Assembly: GCF_030409315.1 (NCBI RefSeq)
Contig: NZ_JAUFPS010000028.1
Span: 418,183-482,182 of the forward strand
DNA from: Mucilaginibacter flavus
GTDB lineage: Bacteria > Bacteroidota > Bacteroidia > Sphingobacteriales > Sphingobacteriaceae
Direction: 5' to 3'
DNA length: 64,000 nt
Below the pieces are notes generated by a model. The model was not told the DNA's origin and made no database searches. It was given only the letters and a program-made list of their open reading frames with translations. Position numbers and translations under genes: made by a program. This document shows positions 16,999-25,354 of the stretch, in pieces (the first letter of the stretch is position 1; the number at the start of each line of letters is the position of its first letter).

Positions 16999-18282
16999 TT
17001 ACTTACAATATTTAGCAAGGTTATCTGGCGCCAGTTTATTACCCAGTTCGGCAGCCTTTTTAAAATCGGCGCAGGCCCCCGCGTCGTCATTTAATAAATG
17101 TTTGGCATAGCCGCGGTTGTTGTAAGCATCATCATATTTAGAGTCAAGGGCAATGGCTTTGGTATAATCTTCAACGGCTCCTTTGTAATCTTCCAGTTTT
17201 CTTTTGGCTAAAGCGCGGTTATAATAGGCATCGGTATATTTGGCCTCGATAGTAAGGGCCTGGGTATAATCTGCAATGGCGCTTTTGTAATCGTCCAAAT
17301 CCAGCTTGCTGTTGCCGCGTTTAAAGTAGCCGTCGGCATCTTTAGGGTTCAGTTTGATGTATGACGTGTAATCGTCAACGGCTTCGCTGTAATCGTTTAT
17401 TTTATCATTAACCAGCCCGCGGTTATAATACGCCGCCGAGTATTTAGGATCAAGTGCTAATGCCTTGTTGTTATCTTCCTTGGCACCCATCAAATCGTCC
17501 ATATCCAGCTTGGCCAGCCCGCGGCCGTTATAACCGTCGGGGTCTTTGGGCGATAGTTTGATGTAGTGTGTATAATCGTCAATGGCTCCGCGGTAATCTT
17601 CTAATTTTCTTTTTAGCGCGGCACGGCTGTACCAGCCATCGGCGTAGGTGGGTTTAAGGATAATACTTTGATCAAAATCGGCCATGGCGCCTTTACTATC
17701 TTTCAAAATATTTTTAGCCAGCGCCCTGTTATAATAAGGGTCGGCGTCCTTAGGATCAATGGCTATGGCCTGGGTATAATCATCAATGGCACCCTGGTAA
17801 TCTTCCAGGTGTTTTTTACAAATGCCCCGTTCATTGAAAGTATCCGCATCTTTAGGATCAAGAATGGCGGCCTGGTTATAATCAAGCAGGGCCGCTTTAT
17901 AATCTTCAAGATGGCGTTTAGCCAGTCCGCGGTCATAATAGGCAATCGCGCTTTTGGGGTTCAGGGCAATGGCGCTTGTATAGTCGGCAACGGCGCTTTT
18001 ATAATTTTCCATGTTATCATAAATACGCCCACGGTCAATAAAGGAATCTTCTTTTTTGGAGTCGATGGTTATACTTTGGTTCAAATCGGCTAACGCGGCT
18101 TTATAATTTTGCAAATCATATTGGGCCATGCCCCTTTTATAGTAATAGCTGGCATCTTTGGGATTTTGCGCTATAGCTTTGTTGTAGTATTTAATGGTGC
18201 TTACACTTTTAACGCTGTCGGCGTTAATTTGGGCATGCGCCAGTACCGGGAAAAGCAGGGTGATAAGGGTTAGTTTTTTCAT
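16999..18282 (-). CDS. Exported TPR-repeat protein (11 TPRs)
   Basis: 427 residues. A signal peptide (MKKLTLITLLFPVLAHAQ) is followed by about eleven consecutive 34-residue TPR units with very regular sequence (for example DAYYNRALAKRKLEDYKGAVEDYTKAI), covering residues about 30-410. The repeats are so similar that recent internal duplication is likely. It should form a superhelical scaffold in the periplasm or on the surface, binding peptides or proteins; partner unknown. It has no operon neighbour. Confidence 0.88.
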   Translation of the reverse strand: MKKLTLITLLFPVLAHAQINADSVKSVSTIKYYNKAIAQNPKDASYYYKRGMAQYDLQNYKAALADLNQSITIDSKKEDSFIDRGRIYDNMENYKSAVADYTSAIALNPKSAIAYYDRGLAKRHLEDYKAALLDYNQAAILDPKDADTFNERGICKKHLEDYQGAIDDYTQAIAIDPKDADPYYNRALAKNILKDSKGAMADFDQSIILKPTYADGWYSRAALKRKLEDYRGAIDDYTHYIKLSPKDPDGYNGRGLAKLDMDDLMGAKEDNNKALALDPKYSAAYYNRGLVNDKINDYSEAVDDYTSYIKLNPKDADGYFKRGNSKLDLDDYKSAIADYTQALTIEAKYTDAYYNRALAKRKLEDYKGAVEDYTKAIALDSKYDDAYNNRGYAKHLLNDDAGACADFKKAAELGNKLAPDNLAKYCK

Positions 18283-18414
18283 TAATTAAACGTGGTAATA
18301 TTTTAACTAATGTAAAAAATATTATGCTGAAATGTGAACCGGTTGTAACAGGTATTGTAAAAACAAAAATGATTGTGGCGGGATATGCGTATATTTATTG
18401 AGCCAAATAAACTT

Positions 18415-18786
18415 ATGAAGAAAATAGCCCTGGTTATCATCAGCATATTAGCCTTATCGTGTTCAAAAAAGAATGATGTGCAGCCTCAGCCTCATACCAT
18501 AAAAATAACCGCAAGTGGTACTGATGCCTTTTCGGCGGTGCTGAGCACCTTAAAAACAACAGACACCAACCCGGTTACTGCCGATTCAAAAACAGTAGCA
18601 AAGGGATCGGCCTACGCCTATACGGGAATGTTTAACGAAGGCGATCAATTATCGCTCGATCTGGAATCTGACGTTACCAACAGTATTACGTACGCCATTT
18701 ACGATAACGACACCATAGTTGCCCAGGCAAGTGGAAAGGAGTTAACAACTCATACTATGGTTACTGTGGGATATGATATTCCGTAA
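18415..18786 (+). CDS. Small lipoprotein
   Basis: 123 residues from the ATG at 18415, giving MKKIALVIISILALSCSKK, a clear type II signal peptide with lipobox ALSC (lipidated Cys 16). The rest is beta-rich and Thr/Ser-rich with no recognised domain (an immunoglobulin-like or DUF fold is possible from the strand pattern). Upstream in-frame ATG at 18373 is less likely because it adds a hydrophilic N-terminus. Function unknown. Confidence 0.7.
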   Translation: MKKIALVIISILALSCSKKNDVQPQPHTIKITASGTDAFSAVLSTLKTTDTNPVTADSKTVAKGSAYAYTGMFNEGDQLSLDLESDVTNSITYAIYDNDTIVAQASGKELTTHTMVTVGYDIP

Positions 18787-18814
18787 AATAGGATCATTGT
18801 AATTCTGAAAGGTG

Positions 18815-18906
18815 CAAATAATATCGAATAATGAACGTAGAAAGCCCAACACCGAATTCCTTTTCCCTTCATTATTTGACATTGGATATTCGGTGTTCGA
18901 TATTAA
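18815..18906. repeat. Heptad low-complexity tract, TTCGGTG type
   Basis: Seven-nt units run on both halves: ATATCGA, ATAATGA, ACGTAGA, AAGCCCA, ACACCGA on the left, and TTCATTA, TTTGACA, TTGGATA, TTCGGTG, TTCGATA, TTAAATT on the right. AATATCGAA and TTCGATATT are complementary. The 17-nt word TCGGTGTTCGATATTAA (18890-18906) recurs exactly at 53069-53085. Confidence 0.7.
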
Positions 18907-18929
18907 ATTTTAGCTTTAAAAAGCTTCTA

Positions 18930-19412
18930 TCAATTAGCCTTCTCCACCCTCAACCCCACGTCACTCACCTCGTGTAGCGGATTATCTCTCATATTCTGCT
19001 CTATCTCAAAGTGGTAGTTGCCTGCGGCCGGAAATTTAACAGCTGTTTTAAAAGGCACCTGGTAGCTATATAAATTACCAGATCCTTTACCCAGCCATTC
19101 GCCGTCTTTACTGGCCATCTTTAACTCGTAACGGGTTACTTTTTTTTGCCCGCCCGGTGGAGTTTCGTAAATAAGTACAAACAGGTTGGAGTACTTGTAT
19201 TTATCTGTAACCCTTAGGTTAAAGTAAAGGTTATAGGCTGCTTTATCGTCGTCAATTTTACAATCAAACTTTACCCGGTTAATATAGGCCCAGTTATGAT
19301 CTGCAATTTGAGTATTGGCATCTATAACCGCTTTATGATCGGTACAACTACCCAACAGCATGCCTATCATTAAGCATGCCGCGGGATAAAGGATTTTGAT
19401 AAACCGTTTCAT
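18930..19412 (-). CDS. gldH: Gliding motility lipoprotein GldH
   Basis: 160 residues. The start at 19412 (MKRFIKILYPAACLMIGMLLGSCTDH) gives a lipobox GSC with Cys 23; the long in-frame upstream extension overlaps ricT and is spurious. The mature sequence matches GldH: a beta-sandwich with HNWAYINRVKFD, DKYKYSNLFVLI and the C-terminal NYHFEIEQNMRDNPLHEVSDVGLRVEK. In Flavobacterium GldH is required for gliding; many non-gliding Bacteroidota keep it, so the role here may be envelope-related. It begins 1 bp after the ricT stop, so the two are translationally close, in the conserved order holB-ricT-gldH. Confidence 0.9.
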   Translation of the reverse strand: MKRFIKILYPAACLMIGMLLGSCTDHKAVIDANTQIADHNWAYINRVKFDCKIDDDKAAYNLYFNLRVTDKYKYSNLFVLIYETPPGGQKKVTRYELKMASKDGEWLGKGSGNLYSYQVPFKTAVKFPAAGNYHFEIEQNMRDNPLHEVSDVGLRVEKAN

Positions 19413-19413
19413 T

Positions 19414-20961
19414 TTACTGTGCTGGTGGGGTATCCTTTGGTGGATTATTGTTATTACGGTTTTGATTATTAGGACGGTTTGGCCTGTTGCGCCTGTGGTT
19501 ATTACCACCGCCACCACCTTCCTGCTGGGGCTTGGCACCGTCCTGCGGCGGGCGGTTTGCCTGCTGCGGTTTTTGGCCTTGTTGCTGCGGTTTTGGCCCT
19601 TGCTGTTGTGCCGGTCTTGGTCCCTGCTGTTGTGGTGGGCGGTTGCCTCCGTTTTGCGGTTTTTGACCTTGTTGCTGCGGTGTACGATTACCTTGCTGCT
19701 GCGGGCGATTGCCTTGCGCAGGTCGGTTACCACCCTCTGCACCACCTGCCGGTTTATCTGCTACCGGAGCGTCGCCCTGGCGTGGCTGGCTGGCCTGCTT
19801 TGCTTCGGGGTTACCACCTTTGCTACGGTTTTTATTATTGTTATTTTTCTTTTGATTTCGGTTGCGGCTACGATCGTCCAGACGGGTAAGGCTATCCTGG
19901 CCCACCACGTTTTCGTAATCAAGCGCTTTTACAACTTCTTTTTCCTCAATCTCCATCTCGCCCAAATCGGCAGGGATAACGCCTTCGCGGTTAAGCTGTT
20001 GTATTTCCTTTACTTTGGCAATTGGCATAGGCACCCATGCTTCTTCGCGCGGATAGCTAAACCACATGATCCTTTTAAAGATATCGGTTTTTTGCAGGCG
20101 GGCATCGCCTTTTTCTGTTTTAAGATAGTTTACATTATCAGGTATGTGCTTAAGCGCATCCATGTAAGTATCCAGCTCATAATTTAAACAGCATTTAAGC
20201 TTGCCGCATTGGCCGGCCAGTTTCAAAGTGTTTAACGAAAGGTTTTGGTACCGTGCGGCCGAGGTAGATACCGTTTTAAAATCGGTAAGCCAGGTAGAGC
20301 AGCAAAGCTCCCGGCCGCATGAGCCAATACCGCCTAAACGGCTTGCTTCCTGCCGCATACCTATCTGGCGCATCTCAATACGGATGCGGAAGGTTTCAGC
20401 CATTTTTTTAATCAGCTCCCTAAAATCAACCCTGCCTTCGGCGGTATAATAAAAGGTAGCTTTGGTTTTATCGCCCTGGTAATCCACGTCGCTCAACTTC
20501 ATATTGAGGTTAAGCTCCAAAGCCAGCTTGCGCGATTTGTGCATAGTTTCCCATTCCAGATCTTTAGCCAGCTTCCACTTATCCACATCGGCTACGGTAG
20601 CACGACGATAGATCTTTTTCACTACATCGGCTTCTTTAACATGGCGCTTGGTCATTTGCATGCGCACCAGTTCGCCGGTGATAGATACGTGACCAATATC
20701 GTAACCACCTGTAGCAGCCTCAACGGCTACCAGATCGCCTGCTTCCAGGTAAATATTATCAATGTTGTTATAAAACTCCTTACGCGAACCTTTAAACTTT
20801 ACTTCGATAATAGAAAAAGGCTTATAATTTGTTGGCATATCCATGTGGGATAGCCAATCGTAAACATCTAATTTGCTGCAACCGTTGGTAAGGCATGAGC
20901 CATTACTTTTGCAGCCCGCAGGTGAACATCCGCCCCCTGTTGAGCAACTTCCACATCCCAT
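19414..20961 (-). CDS. ricT: PSP1 domain protein, RicT/YaaT homologue, with Pro/Gln-rich tail
   Basis: 515 residues. The N-terminus is Cys-rich (MGCGSCSTGGGCSPAGC...), followed by the PSP1 domain (residues about 45-290, with GDLVAVEAATGGYDIGHVS and FRIRIEMRQIGMRQEA). Conserved Cys clusters GSCGRELCCSTWL and QCGKLKCCLNYE are present. In B. subtilis the RicT homologue joins RicA and RicF in an Fe-S complex that promotes RNase Y-dependent mRNA processing; no partners are seen here. Beyond residue 370 is a 140-residue low-complexity tail rich in Pro, Gln, Asn, Gly and Lys/Arg, absent from Firmicute homologues. Lies 2 bp after holB. Confidence 0.9.
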   Translation of the reverse strand: MGCGSCSTGGGCSPAGCKSNGSCLTNGCSKLDVYDWLSHMDMPTNYKPFSIIEVKFKGSRKEFYNNIDNIYLEAGDLVAVEAATGGYDIGHVSITGELVRMQMTKRHVKEADVVKKIYRRATVADVDKWKLAKDLEWETMHKSRKLALELNLNMKLSDVDYQGDKTKATFYYTAEGRVDFRELIKKMAETFRIRIEMRQIGMRQEASRLGGIGSCGRELCCSTWLTDFKTVSTSAARYQNLSLNTLKLAGQCGKLKCCLNYELDTYMDALKHIPDNVNYLKTEKGDARLQKTDIFKRIMWFSYPREEAWVPMPIAKVKEIQQLNREGVIPADLGEMEIEEKEVVKALDYENVVGQDSLTRLDDRSRNRNQKKNNNNKNRSKGGNPEAKQASQPRQGDAPVADKPAGGAEGGNRPAQGNRPQQQGNRTPQQQGQKPQNGGNRPPQQQGPRPAQQQGPKPQQQGQKPQQANRPPQDGAKPQQEGGGGGNNHRRNRPNRPNNQNRNNNNPPKDTPPAQ

Positions 20962-20963
20962 AA

Positions 20964-22109
20964 TTAACTTGGTATATATTGACTCCCCGCAGGGATGGTT
21001 TTTAAATTTAGTATTTTTATAATCTGTAAAGATACATCTAAAAATAAAATTTTAGGGTTTGCATTTCTCTCTACATGATAATGCGCTTTTTCAAGCTCGG
21101 TAGTTATATGTTGAGCCTTGGATAAATCCAAAACGTTAGTCATCTTTTGAGCGGTTTCCAGCTCTTTTGCCGGCAGGTGCACCAGATTGCCGGCCCCGGC
21201 CATCAGCAAACAGCACTCACGTATAAAGCTGATGCCGTAACGTAAAAAGTTTTTTTGGTTTTCGCGGCCCATCTTGGCAAAGCTATCTACAAATGATAAA
21301 ACCTCCAGCCCTTTATTGCTGAAACACAGGCGCAGCCATTGCACAAACAGTTCATGATAGCTTTTGGTATCCTGCTGCAGCATGGTTAAGGCTTCGGTTA
21401 AGTTGCCGTTGGTAAGGTAGGCTATTTCAGATGCGGCATCTTCCGTTTGGTTGTGCTCGGCAATCAGATATTGCTTCACTTCTTCCGAATGCAGACAAGG
21501 CACTTTGATGAGTTGCGTACGCGATAGTATGGTGTTCAGGATCTGGTCCTGGTTTTGGGCTACCAAGATAAACAGCGTATTGGGCTGCGGCTCTTCAATA
21601 ATTTTTAAAAGCGCGTTGCCTTCTTTATCTAAATATTCGGGCAACCAAAGGATCAGTATTTTGTATGCCGATTCAAAAGGCTTAAAACTGAGTTTTTTGA
21701 TAATCTGGTGGCATTCGGCAATATTGATGTTGGCCTGTTTGTTTTCGGCATCAAGATATCCGCGCCAGGTATCCAGGTTCATGTAGGGGTTGCCGGTAAA
21801 GGCCTCGCGCCATTGTTCAATAAAAGTGAGCGCGGTATCATCCTTATGTTTGGCAAAAAACGGGTATGAAAAATGCAGATCGGGGTGCATCAGTTTGTTG
21901 TACTTGCGGCAAGATGCGCATACACCGCAGGAGTCGTCCGGCTGTTTATCTTCACACGATAGGTATTGAGCGTAAGCCACAGCCAATGCCAGGCTGCCCG
22001 AACCTTCGGGGCCTAAAAATAACTGTGCGTGACTAACCCTGTTCTCTGTCACCGAGTTAAGCAACCTTTGCTTTATATCCGCTTGTCCAACTATTTCCTT
22101 AAACTGCAT
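20964..22109 (-). CDS. holB: DNA polymerase III subunit delta'
   Basis: 381 residues from the ATG at 22109 (MQFKEIVGQADIKQRLLNSV); a TTG three codons upstream is not preferred. It is an AAA+ clamp-loader subunit: a P-loop-like GPEGSGSLALA replaces the canonical Walker A (as usual for the non-ATPase delta' subunit), and four Cys (CEDKQPDDSCGVCASCRKY) form the zinc module. SRTQLIKVPCL is the SRC-like motif. It loads the beta clamp in DNA replication. It heads the holB-ricT-gldH cluster, divergent from ruvX. Confidence 0.9.
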   Translation of the reverse strand: MQFKEIVGQADIKQRLLNSVTENRVSHAQLFLGPEGSGSLALAVAYAQYLSCEDKQPDDSCGVCASCRKYNKLMHPDLHFSYPFFAKHKDDTALTFIEQWREAFTGNPYMNLDTWRGYLDAENKQANINIAECHQIIKKLSFKPFESAYKILILWLPEYLDKEGNALLKIIEEPQPNTLFILVAQNQDQILNTILSRTQLIKVPCLHSEEVKQYLIAEHNQTEDAASEIAYLTNGNLTEALTMLQQDTKSYHELFVQWLRLCFSNKGLEVLSFVDSFAKMGRENQKNFLRYGISFIRECCLLMAGAGNLVHLPAKELETAQKMTNVLDLSKAQHITTELEKAHYHVERNANPKILFLDVSLQIIKILNLKTIPAGSQYIPS

Positions 22110-22128
22110 TTGGTGCAAAATAGTAAGA

Positions 22129-22279
22129 AGATATGAGATTTGAGATATGAGATTTGAGACAGGTTGTGTTTTTAAGCAGAATCAAGAGATAAGAGTCAAA
22201 AATCAAGAAGGGAAAAATTTATCATAATATCCCATATCTTTGCCGATATATGAAATCTCATATCTCACATCTCATATCT
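22129..22279. repeat. Heptad inverted repeat, GATNTGA type
   Basis: Left arm 22129-22155 consists of GATATGA, GATTTGA, GATATGA, GATTT. The right arm 22253-22279 is its reverse complement with 26 of 27 matches. The 97 bp between them hold a second heptad tract of another type (22178-22210: AGAATCA, AGAGATA, AGAGTCA, AAAATCA) and the ruvX promoter element. The right arm lies in the ruvX leader. Confidence 0.88.
22235..22242 (+). promoter_or_regulatory. Candidate -7 element of ruvX
   Basis: TATCTTTG fits TAnnTTTG. The start site would be near 22249, so the whole right heptad arm would be transcribed as the 5' leader of ruvX. A clear -33 box was not found. Confidence 0.5.
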
Positions 22280-22287
22280 CATATTTA

Positions 22288-22701
22288 ATGAGAGTAATGG
22301 CTTTCGATTACGGCACCAAGCGCATTGGCATCGCGGTTACCGATCCTTTGCAGATCATCGCTACCGGACTGGATACCATACATCCCATGCACATTGTCGA
22401 CTTTTTAAAAAACTATTTTAAAACTGAGCAGGTGGAGCGCTTTATTGTAGGCGAGCCCAAGCAAATGGATAATACGCCATCGCAATCGGCCATACATGTA
22501 AAAGGCTTTGTGGGCTTACTCAAAAAAACTTTTCCAGATGTGCCCATCGAAATGCTTGATGAGCGCTTTACCTCTAAAATGGCATCGGCAACTATAGCCC
22601 AAAGCGGCATGAATAAAAAAGGCAGGCAGAATAAGGAACTGGTAGATACTATATCGGCCGTGATATTGCTTCAAAGCTGGATGGATCGCAAAATGTTTTG
22701 A
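22288..22701 (+). CDS. ruvX: Holliday junction resolvase-like protein YqgF/RuvX
   Basis: 137 residues from the ATG at 22288 (MRVMAFDYGTKRIGIAVTDP), the standard YqgF start with the RNase H-like strand and catalytic Asp 7; later acidic positions are in VGEPKQ, MLDERFTS and the C-terminal ELVDTISAVILLQ. The family member is proposed to resolve Holliday junctions or process pre-16S rRNA; the latter is experimentally stronger in E. coli. A longer frame from 22240 would translate the heptad repeat and is rejected. Confidence 0.9.
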   Translation: MRVMAFDYGTKRIGIAVTDPLQIIATGLDTIHPMHIVDFLKNYFKTEQVERFIVGEPKQMDNTPSQSAIHVKGFVGLLKKTFPDVPIEMLDERFTSKMASATIAQSGMNKKGRQNKELVDTISAVILLQSWMDRKMF

Positions 22702-22769
22702 TTGCGCTGTTGTTAAAGCCGGGAATCAGAATCCTGTAAATTCTGCCCAATCCTTTAAATCTTGTTATT

Positions 22770-24353
22770 TTATTGCTCAAGCGCCTTTTTGTAGGCTACG
22801 TCATTGGCGTTCATTACCTCATAGTAGGCGTTATCGCCCCATTTAAAGCGGGCCGCGTTGGCTTTGAGTATAGTTTTGATATACTCTTTTGAGCGTAACA
22901 ACTCGCGCGAGTCCATTTCCTTTATAGTTTGGGAGGCATAAAGAATAAAGTTGCGAAAATCATCCTCCGTCACTGCGTAGTGTTTTATAAAATCGTTATT
23001 GCCGGTATACTTGTTAATGAGCGGCTGCATTTTGTCAATTACGTAGGCGGTAAACAATTGTTGTTCGCTTAAGCTCTGCAAAACCTGGGTATTTTGGGTG
23101 GTATCGGCAGGCACAAAAACATCGGGCATAATGCCGCCGCCGCTGTAAACCTTACGACCACTGCTGGTATGGTATGATGATCCTTTAAAAATGGTATCGT
23201 TGCGGTTACTTTGCTCAGAAAAAAGTTCGCCTTTTTGCATGCGTTGGGCCAGCTCATTGTGATAACTATCCAATCCGCCTTTGTATGATTTTTGGATTGA
23301 GCGGCCGGATGGCGTGTAATACCGGGCAACCGTTAAGTTCACAGCCGAGCCATCGCCAAAAGGAAATTGCTGCTGTACCAGGCCCTTGCCAAATGAGCGC
23401 CTGCCAACTATGGTAGCCCTATCCAGATCCTGCAAGGCACCCGATAAAATTTCACTTGCCGATGCCGAATATTCATCTATTAAAACAGTTACTTTTCCCT
23501 GTTGAAAAGCGCCCGAGTCTGTAGCAAAATAATCGGTGCGTGGCTCATGAATACCTTTGGTGTATACTATCAGCTTGCCTTTGCTCAAAAACTCATCGGC
23601 CATGGAGGTAGCCGCGCTCAGGTAACCACCACCATTGCCCCGCAGGTCAAGCACCAGTTTACTCATGCCATCGGCTTTCAGCTTTTTTAACGCGCTGCGA
23701 AAATCAACATCGGTTGTGGCGGCAAATTTGTTTATTTTGATATAACCTGTACCGGCGTTAGCCATGTAGGCGGCGTTTACACTGCTTAGGTCAACCCGGC
23801 CACGTTTCATGGTAAGCGGCGCGATAAGTTTGGTATTGGGTTCAATAACATCCATAGCTATGACTGCATCTTTTTCGCCCCTGAAAACATTGTTAACCCT
23901 TTCGGCCGTAAGTTTAGTACCCGAAAACGGTTTATGATCAATCTTAATTACTTTGGCGCCTGCCAGTAAGCCGGCTTTGGCGGCGGGGCCACCGGCGTAT
24001 ACCTGGGTAATAACCATGGTATCCCGCAGTAATTGGTATTCTATGCCGATGCCATTAAAGCCACCTTCCAAACGTTCATTAATATTCTGGGCCTGTTGAG
24101 GCGGCAGGTAAAGTGAGTGCGGATCAAGATTTTGGAGGAGTTGATTGATAGACGCGCCTTCAATACTATCTACATTTACGCTATCTACATAACTATGATC
24201 AACCAGGTTTAACACCTGCGAGATTTTATCATTGCCGGAAAATGAAAAGCCAAGATTTCTATTGGCGTTACTTCTACTGATATACAATCCAATAGTAACA
24301 CCAACCAATAACAATATCAGGGTCCTGAAAATTACACCCGCAGTCTTTTTCAT
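22770..24353 (-). CDS. S41 family C-terminal processing peptidase
   Basis: 527 residues from the ATG at 24353. One N-terminal membrane anchor (residues about 6-25), a PDZ domain (about 85-165, with GIGIEYQLLRDTMVITQVYAG), and the S41 protease core (about 195-380). The catalytic Ser lies in EYSASASEIL and the general-base Lys 25 residues later in RRSFGKGLVQ; the GGGY of LDLRGNGGGYLSAA is also typical. It acts in the periplasm on C-termini of envelope proteins. It ends 68 bp from ruvX (convergent) and has its own promoter region facing murQ. Confidence 0.92.
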   Translation of the reverse strand: MKKTAGVIFRTLILLLVGVTIGLYISRSNANRNLGFSFSGNDKISQVLNLVDHSYVDSVNVDSIEGASINQLLQNLDPHSLYLPPQQAQNINERLEGGFNGIGIEYQLLRDTMVITQVYAGGPAAKAGLLAGAKVIKIDHKPFSGTKLTAERVNNVFRGEKDAVIAMDVIEPNTKLIAPLTMKRGRVDLSSVNAAYMANAGTGYIKINKFAATTDVDFRSALKKLKADGMSKLVLDLRGNGGGYLSAATSMADEFLSKGKLIVYTKGIHEPRTDYFATDSGAFQQGKVTVLIDEYSASASEILSGALQDLDRATIVGRRSFGKGLVQQQFPFGDGSAVNLTVARYYTPSGRSIQKSYKGGLDSYHNELAQRMQKGELFSEQSNRNDTIFKGSSYHTSSGRKVYSGGGIMPDVFVPADTTQNTQVLQSLSEQQLFTAYVIDKMQPLINKYTGNNDFIKHYAVTEDDFRNFILYASQTIKEMDSRELLRSKEYIKTILKANAARFKWGDNAYYEVMNANDVAYKKALEQ

Positions 24354-24455
24354 ATTCAGCAAACAAAGTTAATGAATGCTTAACCAATAATTTTTATCGG
24401 CAGCCTTGCATTTGATGTTTTTTACCGAATTTTGTTATAAATTATTTAATAATTA

Positions 24456-25262
24456 ATGGAAACCACCACCGAAAGGGAATCGAACTATAAAAACCTGGAA
24501 CTGCAATCGGTAAAAGAAATCCTGGAAAATATAAACCGGGAAGATCAGTCGGTTGCAGTTTCGGTAGCTAAAGCTTTACCACAAATTGAAGCACTGGCAA
24601 CCATCACTGCCGAGCGAATGCGCAATGGTGGTCGCTTATTTTACATAGGTGCCGGTACCAGCGGTCGCTTAGGCGTGGTTGATGCATCGGAATGCCCGCC
24701 AACATTTGGTGTGCCGTTTGATATGGTGGTTGGTATTATTGCCGGTGGCGATGGCGCCATACGCAAGGCAGTTGAATTTGCCGAGGATAACACCACCCAG
24801 GCCTGGGCAGATTTGCAGGAGTTTAATATCACCGCAAAAGATGTGGTTGTAGGCATTGCCGCATCGGGCACCACGCCCTACGTTATAGGTGGATTGAAAA
24901 CTGCCAACGCGAATGATATTGTTACCGGCTGTATAGTTTGCAATAGTGGCAGCCCGGTTGCCGCCGTTTCCCAATACCCGGTTGAAGTAGTAACCGGCCC
25001 CGAGTTTTTAACCGGTTCCACCCGGATGAAGGCGGGCACCGCCCAAAAAATGGTTTTAAATATGCTGAGCACCAGCGTAATGATCCAACTGGGTAGGGTA
25101 AAGGGGAATAAAATGGTTGATATGCAGTTAAGTAATGATAAGCTAATCATTCGTGGTACCCGCATGGTAATGCAGGAAACCGGGCTGAGCGAGGCCGATG
25201 CAGCCGCTTTATTAAAGCAATATGGCAGCGTACGCAGCGCTGTTGATAATTATAAAAAATGA
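24456..25262 (+). CDS. murQ: N-acetylmuramic acid 6-phosphate etherase
   Basis: 268 residues with the SIS fold. Motifs: GRLFYIGAGTSGRLGVVDASECPPTFG (phospho-sugar loop and the catalytic Glu in ASECPPT), GIAASGTTPY, and TRMKAGTAQKMVLNMLST at residues 190-208. The enzyme cleaves the lactyl ether of MurNAc-6-phosphate to give GlcNAc-6-phosphate, which NagA (57870-58991 here) deacetylates in the same recycling route. The gene is somewhat shorter than the E. coli protein (298), as is common in Bacteroidota. A heptad inverted repeat begins 3 bp after its stop. Confidence 0.95.
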   Translation: METTTERESNYKNLELQSVKEILENINREDQSVAVSVAKALPQIEALATITAERMRNGGRLFYIGAGTSGRLGVVDASECPPTFGVPFDMVVGIIAGGDGAIRKAVEFAEDNTTQAWADLQEFNITAKDVVVGIAASGTTPYVIGGLKTANANDIVTGCIVCNSGSPVAAVSQYPVEVVTGPEFLTGSTRMKAGTAQKMVLNMLSTSVMIQLGRVKGNKMVDMQLSNDKLIIRGTRMVMQETGLSEADAAALLKQYGSVRSAVDNYKK

Positions 25263-25265
25263 TGT

Positions 25266-25351
25266 ACAAATGTGCAGATTTCAGATGTGCAAATAAATGA
25301 TTTGCCCTTTTCTTAATCTGCACATCTGCATATCTGTAATTTGCACATTTG
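25266..25351. repeat. Heptad-like inverted repeat between murQ and the next gene
   Basis: Left arm 25266-25294 (words GTGCAGATTT, CAGATGTGCAAAT) and right arm 25316-25351 (ATCTGCACATCTGC, TAATTTGCACATTTG) are complementary at about 24 of 28 positions. Units of 7-9 nt built from GTGCA and CAGAT recur. The right arm touches the start codon at 25355. Confidence 0.8.
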
Positions 25352-25354
25352 AAT

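Noticed and set aside
19396..20187. 263-codon plus-strand frame
   Set aside because: It is opposite the ricT Pro/Gln tail and consists of Leu/Arg/Val runs that come from the codon bias of that tail.
22129..22279. CRISPR-like array
   Set aside because: Units are 7 nt without spacers of regular size, and no cas genes are nearby.
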